Assembly (NCBI RefSeq): GCF_900109685.1
Contig: NZ_FOBB01000001.1
Span: forward strand, 682,001-746,000
Direction of reading: 5' to 3'
Source: Chitinophaga rupis
Lineage (GTDB): Bacteria; Bacteroidota; Bacteroidia; Chitinophagales; Chitinophagaceae
DNA length: 64,000 nucleotides
Part shown: positions 63,865 through 64,000 of the stretch, in pieces
How positions within the stretch are numbered: position 1 is the first letter of the stretch
Layout of the letters: each line of letters starts with the position of its first letter
Program-made: the position numbers and the translations under genes
Notes under the pieces: model-generated
The model's database searches: none
What the model saw: only the letters and a program-made list of their open reading frames with translations
Told to the model about the DNA's origin: nothing

Positions 63865-64000
63865 TTATCCCAGCAGATCTTTGAGCATGCCGCCCAAACC
63901 ACCGCCGGAAGGCTGTTGCTGCTGTTGTTGTTTGGCGCCGTTGGAGAGTACGCCCATCAGGTCCTGCAGGTCTACATCACCATCACCATCCTTATCCAGC
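63865..64000 (-). CDS. EF-hand protein, N-terminus outside the window
   Basis: The last 44 codons of a gene that enters from the right edge. They encode LDKDGDGDVDLQDLMGVLSN, a canonical EF-hand loop (Asp at positions 1, 3, 5, 7, 9 and 12), then GAKQQQQQQPSGGGLGG and a C-terminal MLKDLLG. Small Gln- and Gly-rich EF-hand proteins with a DUF937-like N-terminus are known in this group, but the missing part stops me from naming it. Calcium binding is likely. The stop at 63865-63867 is certain. Confidence 0.7.
   Translation of the reverse strand, partial: LDKDGDGDVDLQDLMGVLSNGAKQQQQQQPSGGGLGGMLKDLLG

Overview
The window looks like a stretch of chromosome from a member of the Bacteroidota, most likely the Chitinophagaceae (Chitinophaga or a relative). 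I infer this from gene content and promoter style, not from a database search. Supporting signs are a long type-2 isoleucyl-tRNA synthetase followed at once by a TraR/DksA-like protein, a DUF3078 protein, a split transketolase half, a SIMPL-domain protein, a MoxR-DUF58-BatD-like-BatA cluster, many lipoproteins and AraC regulators, few strong Shine-Dalgarno sites, and promoters of the form TTG/TTTG-N19-TAnnTTTG. I found no rRNA, tRNA, CRISPR array, transposase or phage gene. Most of the window is ordinary core genome with good coding density.

Layout. 0-5 kb: stress and redox genes (a pirin cut by the window edge, a GH3 glycosidase lipoprotein, an OsmC protein, a pirin-YceI pair), then about 0.7 kb of repeat-rich non-coding DNA. 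5.6-11.5 kb: AraC regulator abutting scpA, a DUF3078 outer-membrane protein, mscL, a PPK2 kinase, an EamA permease, frr. 11.8-16 kb: a WecA-like phosphosugar transferase, a transketolase N-terminal half, rbfA with a LolC/E-like permease. 16-24 kb: an MsbA-like ABC exporter, a GpgS-like glycosyltransferase fused to a HAD-like domain that has lost catalytic residues, a histone-H1-like/DksA protein with a broken zinc site, and ileS. 24-31 kb: a PepSY-like secreted protein, a degraded stretch, a Cys-rich AraC regulator, an AsmA/DUF748-like protein, gyrB, a lipoprotein. 31-40 kb: SIMPL protein, mfd, a ferredoxin-NADP reductase-like flavoprotein, glyS, YihY, MazG, a lipoprotein. 40.5-47 kb: divergent dtd/arfB (aminoacyl-tRNA quality control), a flippase starting at TTG, an MBL hydrolase, and a 1121-residue protein joining a propeller-like region to an outer-membrane barrel-like region. 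47-54 kb: DUF1361 protein, a radical SAM/small membrane protein/diacylglycerol kinase operon, a three-gene CreD locus with two matching palindromes, a class III aminotransferase. 54-60 kb: gamma carbonic anhydrase, two tandem 50-residue lipoproteins, rsgA and the MoxR/Bat cluster. 60-64 kb: a conserved unknown, GNAT, cyclophilin, gcvH, VanZ, an OmpA lipoprotein and the end of an EF-hand protein.

Most distinctive points: (1) the GT81-like/pseudo-HAD fusion; (2) the CreD locus, where ACTTTG-N5-CAAAGT occurs before the first gene and again before creD, overlapping or abutting the -7 promoter region; (3) a pair of homologous terminators after frr and the WecA-like gene with a compensatory stem change; (4) promoters placed so that transcripts of glyS, mfd and perhaps others would be nearly leaderless; (5) families of short word-like repeats concentrated in the intergenic spaces, often forming inverted repeats.
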